DNA from: Silene latifolia
Lineage: Eukaryota > Streptophyta > Magnoliopsida > Caryophyllales > Caryophyllaceae
Reading direction: 5' to 3'
Assembly: GCF_048544455.1 (NCBI RefSeq)
Contig: NC_133537.1
Location: forward strand, 313,802,238-313,866,237
Length of the DNA stretch: 64,000 bases
In this document: piece by piece, positions 21,342 to 32,502 of the stretch
Layout: every line of letters begins with the position of its first letter
Numbering within the stretch: the stretch's first letter is position 1
Translations under genes and position numbers: made by a program
The notes under the pieces: generated by a model
Told to the model about the DNA's origin: nothing
What the model saw: the letters and a program-made list of their open reading frames with translations, nothing else
The model's database searches: none

Positions 21342-23616
21342 TGTAATAACCCAAATATTTTAATTCTTTAATTTCAAAAAAAAAATTAAATTAGTGTGAA
21401 TTGTGAACTTAAACGGTGGTTAACTATTTGAAGGGTCCCTTTTATTTTCTTATCACACTTATCATTAAAACCCTCCCTTGGTTGTCTTCATGATTATCTT
21501 CAGAAGGATTAACCTCTTCAAATACCCAATTACTCATTTGCTACAAAAGTTGGTTGCTATGTTTATCAATCAATTCCTAATATTTGGCCAAAATTAGAGA
21601 TGGCCACAATCACACGAGCAATGATATTCCTCTTCTTTACCATCCTGATTTATATTTGCCCAAATTCATGGTCACTTTATCCTCGAGCCAGCCGCATGAA
21701 TTGACCTTTTATCGGAAGGTAATACGATTCTACCGATTCTAATATTTTTATTATTGATCAGAGTTGTGTGATTATGTGTTAATTGTTGTCCCTAGATGTA
21801 TGTACTGAAATTGAATCATAGTGTTCGTTTGCTACTTATATAGTTAGATAAGTACTTATTAATTATAAGCTTTATATCTTTAATTGTCTAATGTTTTGTG
21901 AGAAAGGGGTGTAAATTAAATTTGGAAGAATCTTGTAGAAGTAGCCTGCCGATTAGGTTGGTATAATATCCTATGGTATGGTTGGTTAAGTAGTTTATAT
22001 ATCTACAATAATATAAGTGGTAGAAGGCAATAGTTACCCGATGAGTTAAGTGATGGCATGTGCTTATAGAGTAATTATTTATTTGGTTTCAATGGACTCT
22101 AGTCTTTGAATATGATTATCAGGCGTTTAGTGAGTACGTGTTCATGATATTGTGGTGATTGATTATGTAAATAAGTTTGAGAATTGGCGTCGTTCCTCTG
22201 ATGTTTGGATTGAGGTTGGACGTATTATTTTATTTTGATTTTCGTTCTCTTTATCTTTGACCTTGGCTTGCGGGTGAGTAGCTCAGAGTTTTTCTCCAAG
22301 TGTTTAGCACTTTTTTTTGAACATTTGACAGTACCGAGTTATCTTTTACGGTCCGTGAGTGACCAAGTAATTGAGTCATTTATATTCGTTGGAATCAATA
22401 TTGAGATGGAAATATCATCTCGCGGTTAATTCCGCCGGTTCACTCACTTTCTTGTGCTTGGCTTAAGGACGATAGTGATAGTAAAAAATATAATATCTGG
22501 CTACTTTGAGTTTTATACTAGTAGTTGTGTTTGGAGTAGTGAGATCAGATTGCTTAATTATGGTGGTGCATAAATGAGTATTGTGATAAGAGAGTAAATG
22601 GTATGAAGTCTGTCTTATGAGACTAGTTGGGAGCGTTTTTATTATACTCTCTGTTTATTTTTATTTATACGTAGTAAGTACTCGAGTTATATTATTTTGA
22701 AGTAATTATACTATTTACTTTGTAGTATGACAATTGTGCTTTGTTTCCGAATTTGACAATTTATTTAGCGTATCTGCTAAAATTCAAAGTTATAAGACTA
22801 AAAGATTATAGTTTAGCTAACAACCCGCAGTGGCGAGCTAGGCATACAAAAATGCTTTCAGAGTATTATAGTTTGGCTCACAACCCGTAGTGGCGAGCCG
22901 GGCATACAAAATGCCGAGGATTATAGTTTGGCTCACAACCCGCAGTGGCGAGCCGAGCATACAAAATGCCGAGGATTATAATTTGGCTCACAGCGCGAGC
23001 TGGGCATACAAAAATGCTTTTAGTAATCATATGATGTAGAGTGAATCCTACTTCAGCCAGCCATTATTAGCCATTAGATACAATTAGATATTATATTAAG
23101 GCGCCGACCTAACATAGAGGTGTGCAAATTGAGTCTATGGCCAGTAATTTCTTGTTAACCTCTTAGTCTCGAGGGAATAAAGTTTCTTACTTGTTAGCAC
23201 TTGAATTGTCCTTTGACCAAATCATTTTGTAGAGATAAAATTAGTTCATTTATTTTATCATTGGAAATACCAAACTAAAGAATTCTCGTTTTTCTTTACT
23301 TTTGTTTTAATATTTAAATTGCTCGAGCTTGACTCACGTGTTTCTCCCTTTTGGGCTACCCGTCATATGGGGGTAGGTCTCTCTGTCTTCTAGCTAGTTT
23401 TCTTTTCAGATAATTTCTGATGCGGTTCAAAAGAGTTTTGAAGTCAAGATTATTTTTATTGAAGATTTTGCAAAAGAATTTTTGACTATGTATTATTTCG
23501 TGTAAAGCAGGATTTGTATGGAGAGACTTTATATATTGATTATAATATCCCTGTATTTTGGCCAGTTTTGAATGTAAATGTAATTTTTAATTTAGCCGAA
23601 ATTCAGGGGTGTTACA
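21342..23616 (+). mobile_element. 3' LTR of the LARD-like element (2275 bp)
   Basis: TGTAATAACCC start to TGTTACA end. The second half is closely similar to 16011-17198. The first 1.09 kb has no counterpart in the truncated 5' LTR. Confidence 0.9.
22805..23018 (+). repeat. Four-copy 55-60-bp tandem repeat in the 3' LTR
   Basis: Units start at 22805, 22865, 22920 and 22975; the fourth is shortened by a small deletion in the CAGTGG part. Equivalent to the array at 16382-16610. Confidence 0.9.
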
Positions 23617-24161
23617 CTAACTACGAGTATTAAAATCATCACTCAAAATAATATTACAGTGTCAAATCAACATTCAATGATATAGTTATATTGTACTTAT
23701 TAGTAGTTTTACATTAAACCTAAAATCATGAAAATTAAATCAACCTTCATGAGTTCATTCATATCAAGATGCATTTGTTTTAAAAAAAATCCCATGAATA
23801 AAACCATTATCAAACCAAGAAATCAAAATATATTAATATCATCATTGAATAATAAAATCTCATAAAAAAAACTAATAATACATCAATCATATTCACGTGC
23901 TTCTCACAAGTATGTAAATAAATGATAGAAATTTGATCAAATGTAAATATATTCCACTTGGTATGAATTGAGAAAGTATGAGGGCATACTGGTATTTTAA
24001 GTGGTATAAAAGTAAACAATATAGAAACGTATAAAATCAAATTGAACATCCCGAAAAGGAAAATGTTTGAAATTCAACTGAACAACAGAAATTTCAATAA
24101 TCACGTTGATGATTCACATATGTTAGTTAAATGATTTAAGAGCTATATTTAAAATAGCATA
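23617..24161. other. AT-rich interval before a possible Helitron end
   Basis: No coding motifs seen. It may be the body of a non-autonomous Helitron ending at 24192, but no 5' terminus (TC start) could be fixed. Confidence 0.4.
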
Positions 24162-24192
24162 CCCGTGCAATTTTGCACGGGTTGAAAACTAG
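24162..24192 (+). mobile_element. Possible Helitron 3' terminus
   Basis: A 9-bp perfect stem CCCGTGCAA/TTGCACGGG with a two-base loop (24162-24181), then seven bases, then CTAG followed by T. A GC-rich hairpin just upstream of a CTRR end inserted before T is the Helitron signature. No transposase or 5' end is visible, so the call rests on this motif alone. Confidence 0.5.
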
Positions 24193-26480
24193 TTCCTTTA
24201 ATAACTATTTAATATCTAGAGAATATGCTTTGATTACTATTTTAACTCACGTAAAAATTACATTAATAATTACTAATAATTTAATCAAATCATATATTCT
24301 ACTGAAATCTCCAAAAATATCACGATTAGCAACTAATTCACACTAACTTAAATATCGCCGAAATTAACTCTAACAATATTGCCAAAAGCAACTCATATAA
24401 GTTTAGAATATCTTTTACAGAATATAATATGCTGACTGATTTGAAAATATCCTAAAATACGGGATTATAATCATGCTAAAAAATGGTTTGTTATTTCCTA
24501 AAGGTCGAGATTATCAAACGAAATTCTCTACAATAATACTAATGAGCTCTAAGGAAGCTCATTGAAAATTCTGCAGGAACTACCTTTGGCAATCCAATAT
24601 GGACCAACAGAAACTCTATATGAAGAGTTGGAAAATATGTTGCTCTCCTTGGGATGAAGGAGGCTTTAACATCAAAGAAGTCTTATCCTGGTGATACCAT
24701 CGTTTAGTACCAAAAAAATACCTATTACTACTAACAGAAGTCATTGGTAAGTAGGGTCGATCTCCACCAAGGAGATGGTAAAATGTTAGCTTAACTAGGT
24801 CTGTCAAGGTAATCAAATCTTGGGGGGTTTTAATTGTTTGTTCTAATATATTAAGGTCAAAGGAGAGAAAGAGAGAAAGAGAGTTGAAAATAAACAAGCA
24901 GGGAGAAAACAGCTAAGACAGTCGGTTCACCATGATTCTCAAGAAATATAATCTAAGGTCTCAGGTCAATGCAAGTTCAATCTAGAAGGCAATGAATATC
25001 TCCTTCCGGTCTCAATTCACCCTAAAATATTATTAGCTTAGCTTCCGCCCTCACTAGAGTATCCTAATGTTCGCTACAGGTCTTACCTTTTCCAATCTTC
25101 CGATCTAGGTCAAAGTGTACCGTGATTTATTACCTATTTGCGTCGACTCAAATTGTCAAGAACAGTTATATGTAACGATTAACAACATAGATCAATTCTG
25201 CATCGAACCTAATCACTTAATTCACAATTTCCTTAAAACCATGACTCCCCTTTGTCTTAGCAAGGGAGAATTAGCTACGCATAATCATAGAACAAGCAAC
25301 GACAATACATAGACCATAGAAATTCGACATAACAAGGGTATGAAGGAGAGAAATAACAACAAAGATTAAAGGGAAGAATAGGAAACAAAACAAGTAATTG
25401 ATTATAGATCAAGAGTAGAGTAGAGTATCGATTACAAGCAATAGAAAATCTATATTTAGGTTTCAAGACCAAGGTCTAAGAGAGTAGAGAGGAAAGTATC
25501 AAAGGAAAGGGGAGAAGAAGAGAGAGAGCGTCCCCTACTGCCGTCATAACTTATATCTAAAATACAAAGCCCAAACTCGAAAATAATCTAAAACTCGCAT
25601 AAAACACAAAGTCTCTCGATCGAGTGAAATGAAACCACTCGATCGAAGACAAGTCTTGAAAATCCTTTCGATCGAATGAAGATGGAGTTCGATCGAACAC
25701 TCCATGTAACAGCTATCTCGATCGAGTAACAGCAAAGCTCGATCGAGTGATTCTTGGTAGATTAAGCATTCGATCGACCATATAATGCAGAAAACTGGTC
25801 GATCGAGCTATATTATCACGTGTGGACTCCTTGGTACCTTCCGAGGCTACTTCACATATCCGTAAGTGAAAGATTCCGGGCTCCGATTCCTTATTCTCCA
25901 AAATGCATGCGAATAGGACAAGTTCAGGCTCGATTTTGCTCCTTCCTGGTCTGTACCTGCAATTGACACAAGACAAACCAAAGTAGACTATTCGGGGGCA
26001 TTTGTAGCTAGATGCCACGTAAATGACACAAAAATGCGTGTAAAAAATGAGGTGAAAACTTTATATAAAATACACACATCAAATCTCCCCAAACCAAACA
26101 TTTGCTTGTCAACAAGCAAACTATGAATGCAACTAAAGACACTAATGGAACGGGACCAACTCATCACCTACAAATCATCTACCCAGACCAGTTTAATGCA
26201 ACAACTAACGAAGTGGTAATAAGTAAGTGCAAACGAGTTAAATCAATGTTTCAACTTACTGAACCGTCGACCTTGCAAGACTCAAATATATCGGACTCTC
26301 ACGGGTTGCTTATCACACAAATTAGGCACAGGGTGAGTATATAAGTAGGGGATAGAAAGAACTAAAGACACTCACTTAACTCGACCTATAAGAACATGCA
26401 TGCAGTCTAACATGAATAAAATCTCTACAACCGTACATATGCATTCCAACTAACTAATGACCAAGACACATGCCGAGGAC
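24193..26480. other. Unclassified repeat-like region
   Basis: About 2.3 kb with no recognised coding sequence. A pyrimidine/purine-rich stretch (24840-24880, GAGAGAAAGAGAG), the phrase GGGTCGATCTCCACCAAGG and AAATCTCCCCAAACC near 26080 are reminiscent of LTR or leader DNA of plant LTR elements, but I cannot place LTR edges or a family. It holds the CGATCGA cluster listed separately. It joins the RT relic at about 26480. Confidence 0.4.
25614..25807. repeat. Cluster of eight TCGATCGA palindromic cores
   Basis: Eight copies in about 190 bp, flanked variously as CTCGATCGAG, TTCGATCGAA and GTCGATCGAG. The core matches the palindromes of the chromovirus LTRs, but the flanks and spacing are different and the surrounding DNA is unrelated. 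Confidence 0.9.
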
Positions 26481-26579
26481 TTACATCTGGCTAAGTGAGG
26501 TAATCTCAACCAAGTCCATTAGGTCAATGGTCTTAATTACTCTCCTCGCCACAATCTCACTGCCAAAACCAGGACAAGT
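26481..26579 (-). pseudogene. Detached 3' fragment of the non-LTR RT gene
   Basis: The minus-strand frame is open for 33 codons to a TAA at 26481-26483 and reads through the insertion point from the right-hand piece at 43839. The translated stretch includes SEIVARRVIKTIDLMDL, which fits the region after the RT palm in this RT family as I remember it. The TSD CAAGT (26575-26579) is shared with 43839-43843. Confidence 0.65.
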
Positions 26580-27222
26580 TGTAATACTACGGTTTTATGA
26601 GTCTCTGGGTACTCTATCGAGTGGGCCTTACTCTGTCGAGTAAGGGTGTTTTGATTTTAGAAATAGTATTCTGTCTGTAGGGCACTCGATCGAGTAGCCT
26701 AGGTACTCGATCGAGTAAGTGGCACTCGATCGAGTACGTCAGTTACTCGATCGAGTAGCTCGGTTAGCGGGTATTAATTCGACGGGTTTTGTTAATAACA
26801 TGGATTAGTATATAATTCATACCGTCATCTTCATAAAACACTTTTACAAACCTAATAACCTTAAAAAGGAGATTCAAACTACGTTCTTCGCATAATCCGT
26901 GTTATTGACAAATCTCGGAGCTTGAGAGGTCGGATTTTGTCGTTCTTTGTATCCTTGTGATCCTTGCGTCGAGGGTAAGATCTACATACCAACTTTATAG
27001 CATTTAATTAACTTTGTTTAAACCCTAATTTGGGGGATTGGGGATTTTGATGGTTTATTGTGATTGTTAGTAATTATATGATTGTATGTTAGGAAGAGGA
27101 TTCGTAGAGGAGAGGTTTTGATACAGCTGTTGAGACCGTCTGCTTGTGTTGCATTCCAAGTAGGGTTTCCCTACTCAGTATTAGTCACATAATGTGGTTT
27201 GTGTTGATTGTGATGTTGTATA
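26580..27222 (+). mobile_element. 5' LTR of the chromovirus, left half
   Basis: Starts TGTAATACTACGG after the TSD CAAGT and matches the 3' LTR until GATGTTGTATA, where the copia element entered (TSD GTATA at 27218-27222 and 35992-35996). Confidence 0.95.
26684..26756. repeat. Four phased ACTCGATCGAGT palindromes in the 5' LTR
   Basis: Perfect copies start at 26684, 26705, 26724 and 26745, so spacings are 21, 19 and 21 bp, as in the solo LTR. Two variants (ACTCTATCGAGT and ACTCTGTCGAGT) precede them near 26611 and 26630. Confidence 0.97.
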
Positions 27223-28496
27223 TGAAAGAAAAGTAGATCTATATACTAACATATTCAAATATGTTTTATGTTAATTTGTCATAAAATTAATTGGTGATCT
27301 TATGCATGCAAACTATAAACTATTTAAAAGAAGAAATATGCATCCTTACATTGGAATTTCGGTTTATAAGGGCACAAGAGAGATGTCCTTCTCTCTTGTT
27401 CTTGTGCTTTCCTTAATGGAAGAACTAAGATCCAAGTATAGGATCTCTCCCAAAGTATAATACCCAACGCACACTCTTAATTAAAATTAATATTATGAAT
27501 ACTAGTACAATATTAATTTTGTAGAAAAATTGACCCAAAAATATTTGGTTTTTATCCCCAAAACCGGTTAGGAGAAGAAGAGGGAGGAAGGAGAAATATT
27601 TTATCTCTCTAAAATATTTTGATGAGTGAATGAATATTACAACAATTGCATTTTGGTGTATATTAGGTAAAATAAGAGGAAAAACCAAAGTGGTTTTTCC
27701 TCTCCAAAAACCGGGTGGAATAGGGTAGTGGAGGGAGCCAATGCATGCTCTAGTTGCTCTTCACAATGGACACTAGGTTTGCATGCCTAGTTAATTAGGG
27801 TAATCATCATGTTTACCACTCAAATAATGAACATAATATTATCCTAATTCTCCCTTAATTTCGGTCCACTTAGATAATATGGACTCTATATTATCTTTGT
27901 CAAAATGTCAATTTGTCTTATGTCACATGTCATATGTTACATAAAATTGTTATGTATTTTTAACATATTAAAAATCAACGTATTAATAAAAATACGTCAT
28001 ATACAAAAATCGACTTAGTAATTCGCAATTACTATTACCAAAATATTTTACCAATTATAAATCACAATAATATGTATTTATAATAATTCATTCATTTCAA
28101 TTGTTTCCTTAAACAATAATTTCATCTGAGTAATGAAACAATTCGGTTACTCAGACCGTATCTTATTTAATCAAATTTCAATGAGATACGTAAATAATAC
28201 TTCCAAAATCTTCCGTCAACTTTAAATAATTTAATTGACTCGTAACGTTATACGATCAATTAAATGATCAATTAAGAGTGTTGCCCTATAGGTATGACCT
28301 AGGGGATCAACTGATCACCACCGTCGCACGACAGTAATGTCAAACTCTAGTCAGCCAATCATTACCGATATGTGTGGACCAGTTGATAGTAAAAATATTA
28401 CTTCCCAATTGTATTCTTTATAATGAGACTTAAACATGTGATCATCATGATCAACAGTTGTGATCGCATTATTGTCGGAGGACACATATTCCAACA
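27223..28496 (-). mobile_element. 3' LTR of the gag-only copia element
   Basis: On the minus strand starts TGTTGGAATATGTG at 28496 and ends CTTTTCTTTCA at 27223. It is preceded on that strand by the polypurine tract AGTGGGAGAT. Confidence 0.93.
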
Positions 28497-28509
28497 ATCT
28501 CCCACTTGT
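28497..28509 (-). promoter_or_regulatory. Polypurine tract of the gag-only copia element
   Basis: The minus strand reads CAAGTGGGAGAT directly before the LTR start TGTTGG, the expected place for the plus-strand primer. Confidence 0.8.
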
Positions 28510-31500
28510 CCTCGACAAGTGTGCCACCACCAATTCTCTTGTCCTATTACTATCTCCCACTCAATGCAAGGTGTCTTTCAGGTCGTACTTGCAAGTGATC
28601 ATATCAAGAGTGGTTTCCTCGATCTGGAGAATAACTGATTGACCGTATTTATCCACCATGGATACATTCCGAGCGTGGCCACGCATTTCCAGTTCATTAC
28701 TCCTCGAGTGGCCCTGAGATATTGTTATAACCCTGACTAGGGGTGGACAATTCCTATCGCACTCATTCCCTTCGACTAGCCACGACCATCATAACCCAAA
28801 ATATGCCAATTTGACCCCATTTACGAAGGTCGTAGTAACACAAATCAAAGTTAATCGAAACTGTGCCATCTTAGGCAAATAGTCTTTAGTCAAAAGAATC
28901 GACTCATTAGAATACTATAGCAGCTCTCGCCACGACCAGGCTATATAAATTTTGCCAGAACTCTATAAGCGGTCATTAGGCCCGACAAAAAGTTCCTAAC
29001 CATCACCGCGCAATGTGATCGACTAGTCATATCACATGACTCTATGGCACTTGAACTTGCCATCAATCGCATCACACTCTAGTCACTTCGAGACGTCACC
29101 TCATGTAAGTAACTATGGGCAAATACAATATTAATCCATGTTCACTTTAACGGGGTTCAATTGTCTCTACAACCCGTTTGGATATAACAATGTATAAGGT
29201 GAGTTAATAATAACTCAAACGACAAAAGTCAACATCACACTCGGGTAGTCAATACAATATTACAACCTTGTGATGCATATCGCAAGTGTGTAAACACTTG
29301 TTGATTGCAATAGAAGTTTAACATGTTACGTGTCCATGTGTTCAAACTTCTTAATCGTATTATCCTTTACATTCATGTTATCACTCATAGCATGAACCTT
29401 ACCAAGTACACATCAAGGTTCCCGACCTTGGTTTTGGTTTCTTTATCTTGAAAGAACTTCCTTATCGATTATCACATAACGAACAAATTTTTGATGAATG
29501 ATATAACTTGTACTGATCAAGTGCTCCATCCACATACAATGCACTTAGGTATATGTTTTTTAGACTCTTGCAACAATTTGTCAAGATGATTAGCCTAGCA
29601 CTTCTCACAAGTCCTAGCATATTAGGAAAGATTAGTTTTGAGTAACTTCTTATTCAACTAAGTATCTTTCCAAACTTCTTATTTCTCCTTTTTGCTTGAA
29701 AGGCTTAGGGTTCTCATAAATCCTTACATGTGTTCGGATTTTCATTAATATGTGCAACCTCTTGACACATAACAGAGTATTCTGTCAAACACTGAAATCG
29801 CTCATCGGATTCTCCTCGAGAATTCATGACGTTTCTATTATGGCTTATCAATGATTCATCATGCTCTTATGCATATGATTCACCATTGGACATGTGCATG
29901 ATTATTCTAATGGCGAAAACATTAGTAACTTTTAATCAAGTTATCAACTGTATTTAGGTTCAAGGAACGACCATGACTGCTAATGGCAATTCCATTTTCA
30001 TTTACATGAATAACCTATGTGTATGTTGATACAATGTGTATTTCTTAATACTAATCCAATATCTCTTGATGTAATTGGATTCATCATAGTCCATATTCAT
30101 CCAGAATTGAAAACTCAAATACTTCTTTGTGAAAGAAGATATTAGCTCGTCATTCCTAATGAGTAATGAGTTGTAAACATTCAAAGGATGATAGCTCCCA
30201 CTAAATTCCATGTCTTTACATGATAATTTCTCAACTCCCACTTAATTCCACATGTTTCGAAATTTATTACTCAATCGAAAACATTTCAAAATTGGAATGT
30301 ATGTTGCTTTGCAAAGTTATTAAGATGAAGCCATATATGTTCCCGTCATATCCTTTCAAAATTCCTATTTTGAAGAGGTCTCATCTTAACCTTATGGAAA
30401 GAGATTTTAATCTCTAATTCGTTCATGTCATAATGATACGTAGCAATGTCATTGTTTAAATAATATCTAATACACGTCCTTCAAAATACCCTTTTCAGAA
30501 TGAGGTTTAACCAATTCATTTTCATAATGAGGTTAAGTAATGACATCTGCGTGGTTAAAACTTGGCTATTGAAGATATCGGTATATCAATCCTTGCAACC
30601 TCTAGTCATAAATCTTGTTTATTTTCTAGGATGTTACTTTGATTCATTTAGGTTCTTAAGTAAATCTCAAGGTTGAAACTATTGGTCAAAATTTTTCATA
30701 AACTAGTCAAAACTCTTGTTAAGACTTTACATTAGTCATTTTTCTTCCAAAACTTTCTTTTGGTCTCCTCGTGTAGTTATCTTGAGAACATACTCTTATG
30801 ATTACTTCACTTGGTCTCTTCAGTCATATAGAACTTACTTAAGACCATAGATCTCATCTATTGGGTATACTATATAAATAGATATACCTTCATTCAAATC
30901 ATTCTCTCTTGCGTAGATCTCATTTACACAAGTACACAAACTTATCTTAGTGTGAGTTGTATCCTCATTTTTCTCCCACTCTATCTTTAGAATAAATACA
31001 CTAGAGATTCAAAGATAGCATATGAGACACAAATAATGATGTTGAAGTATAAGGAGAACTATCTCATAGATTGACTAATAGTTTTAGATTTCGTAAGTGT
31101 ACTTGGTGATTGACATTCCTTTAAGAGAGTTCATAGACTCAAAATCACTTTGTAAATGATCATACACAAGCTTTAAGCATGTGGACATATAATGAATCCC
31201 GTCATTATAGTTGTCTATTAGATCACTTTAAGTGAATAATCATATGTTTTTAAGAGCAAGCATTTAAATACGAATTTTAGAACAAAGGATAAAATGATAA
31301 AACGGGTGACTTGGGTTGCAAACCAAGCCACCATTATCCAAAATACAACCAATTATCCAAAATACCTTTCCATGTCGAACACGGAAACTTAAAGGTTCTA
31401 AAATTCAAAACATGAATAAAATAAGACAATAAAAAGCAAAGCTCCATGAAAGCTATTCCTAGCTTCTTGATGGTTTCTCATGCTTGCTTTTCCTTTCCCT

Positions 31501-31606
31501 TGTCTTTGCTTGGTGGAGGCCCTATTTATAATAAAAAGGGAGATACATTATCACAACTTTGTATCACAATACCATAGTTGAATTAGAAACATAAAAGAAA
31601 GGATAG
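28510..31606 (-). other. Pol-less interior of the gag-only copia element
   Basis: About 3.1 kb where integrase and RT would be expected. No frame shows DDE, YVDD or other pol motifs and the longest frames are about 80 codons. Purine-rich AGTGGGAG words recur on the minus strand near 28550, 30180, 30235 and 30970. Confidence 0.7.
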
Positions 31607-32502
31607 TCATTTACCTACTGGAGTGATCTTTCCAGCCTTAATATCACCAAGGTATTTGGAACAATTTCTTTTCCAATGTCCAACACCATTACAATAATGG
31701 CATTTATCAAGAGGACCCTTCTTGATTTTTGAAGTGCTAGCTTCATTAGTCTTAGTCTTGGTGAAAGTGGGAGCTTGTTTCTTACCCTTCCTCCCATTCT
31801 TCTTGAACTTCCCCTTACTTTTAGTGCTTATGTTAAGCACATCCTTGGGTGGGTTCACATTTAACCCATGTCCCTTTCGGCTTGCACAAGTAACTTGTGC
31901 AATTCTTCAAGAGACACATCCTTGTCTTGCATGTTAAAATTCACCCGGAATTGAACATACGCTTTGACTTTTGACAAGGAGTGTAGAATCCTATCTACAA
32001 TGAGTTCTTTGGGGATTTCAACCTTTTGAATCTTCAAGGTCTCGACTAGCTCCATAAATTTGAGCACATGAAGGCTAACCTTTTGGCCCTCTTTGAAGTC
32101 GAGATCAAAGAATGCCGCGGCCGCCTCATATTGGACAATCCGCGGAGTTTGTGAAAACATTGTCACAAGCTTGGAGTAAATCTCATTAGCGGTGCCCATT
32201 TTAAAGGCTCTCCTTTGGAGATCCGCCTCCATCGCAAAGATCAACACGTTTTTCATTGCGGCGGACTCCATATGGTAAGCCTCATATGCTTCCCTAGTAG
32301 CGGCGGTCGACCTAGTAGTAGGTTCGGGTGGAGAGGCCTCGGTAAAGTAACGAAGCTTGTCGTCACCTTGGGCGGCTAGTTTGAGTTGGGCATCCCAATC
32401 GGAGAAATTTGACCCATTCTTTTCAAGTTTACATCGATCCATGAAGGATCGGAGCCATGATGAATTAGCGAGAGGCGTGGCGTTAGGGGTTGGTGTTGCC
32501 AT
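31607..32502 (-). CDS. Copia-type Gag with zinc knuckle, one frameshift
   Basis: Starts at the ATG at 32502 (MATPTPNATPLANSSWLRS). The 213-codon first frame carries the copia capsid fold region: LEKNGSNFSDWDAQLKLAA, LQRRAFKMGTANEIYSKL, YEAAAAFFDLDFKEGQKV and LIVDRILHSLSKVKAYVQF. It ends at a TAA (31861-31863). The next frame (31607-31858) continues with a basic linker rich in Lys and a complete CCHC knuckle, CHYCNGVGHWKRNC. The two are offset by one base at the sequence ATGGGTTAAATG. A one-base deletion is the simplest reading, though a minus-one ribosomal shift is not excluded. Gag would package RNA into particles. Confidence 0.85.

Larger units (their letters stand above)
16011..23616 (+). 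mobile_element. LARD-like non-autonomous Ty3-type LTR element
   Basis: Two homologous LTRs (16011-17198 and 21342-23616) flank about 4.1 kb, of which 2.1 kb is a later copia insertion. The remaining internal DNA of about 2 kb has no recognisable gag or pol. The primer site TGGTATCAGAGC (17201-17212) and a polypurine tract with the upstream phrase ACTTCGGGGACGAAATTC are intact. That phrase also precedes the 3' LTR of the chromovirus at 42418, suggesting this is a deletion derivative or parasite of that lineage. The 5' LTR lacks its first roughly 1.09 kb. Confidence 0.8.
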
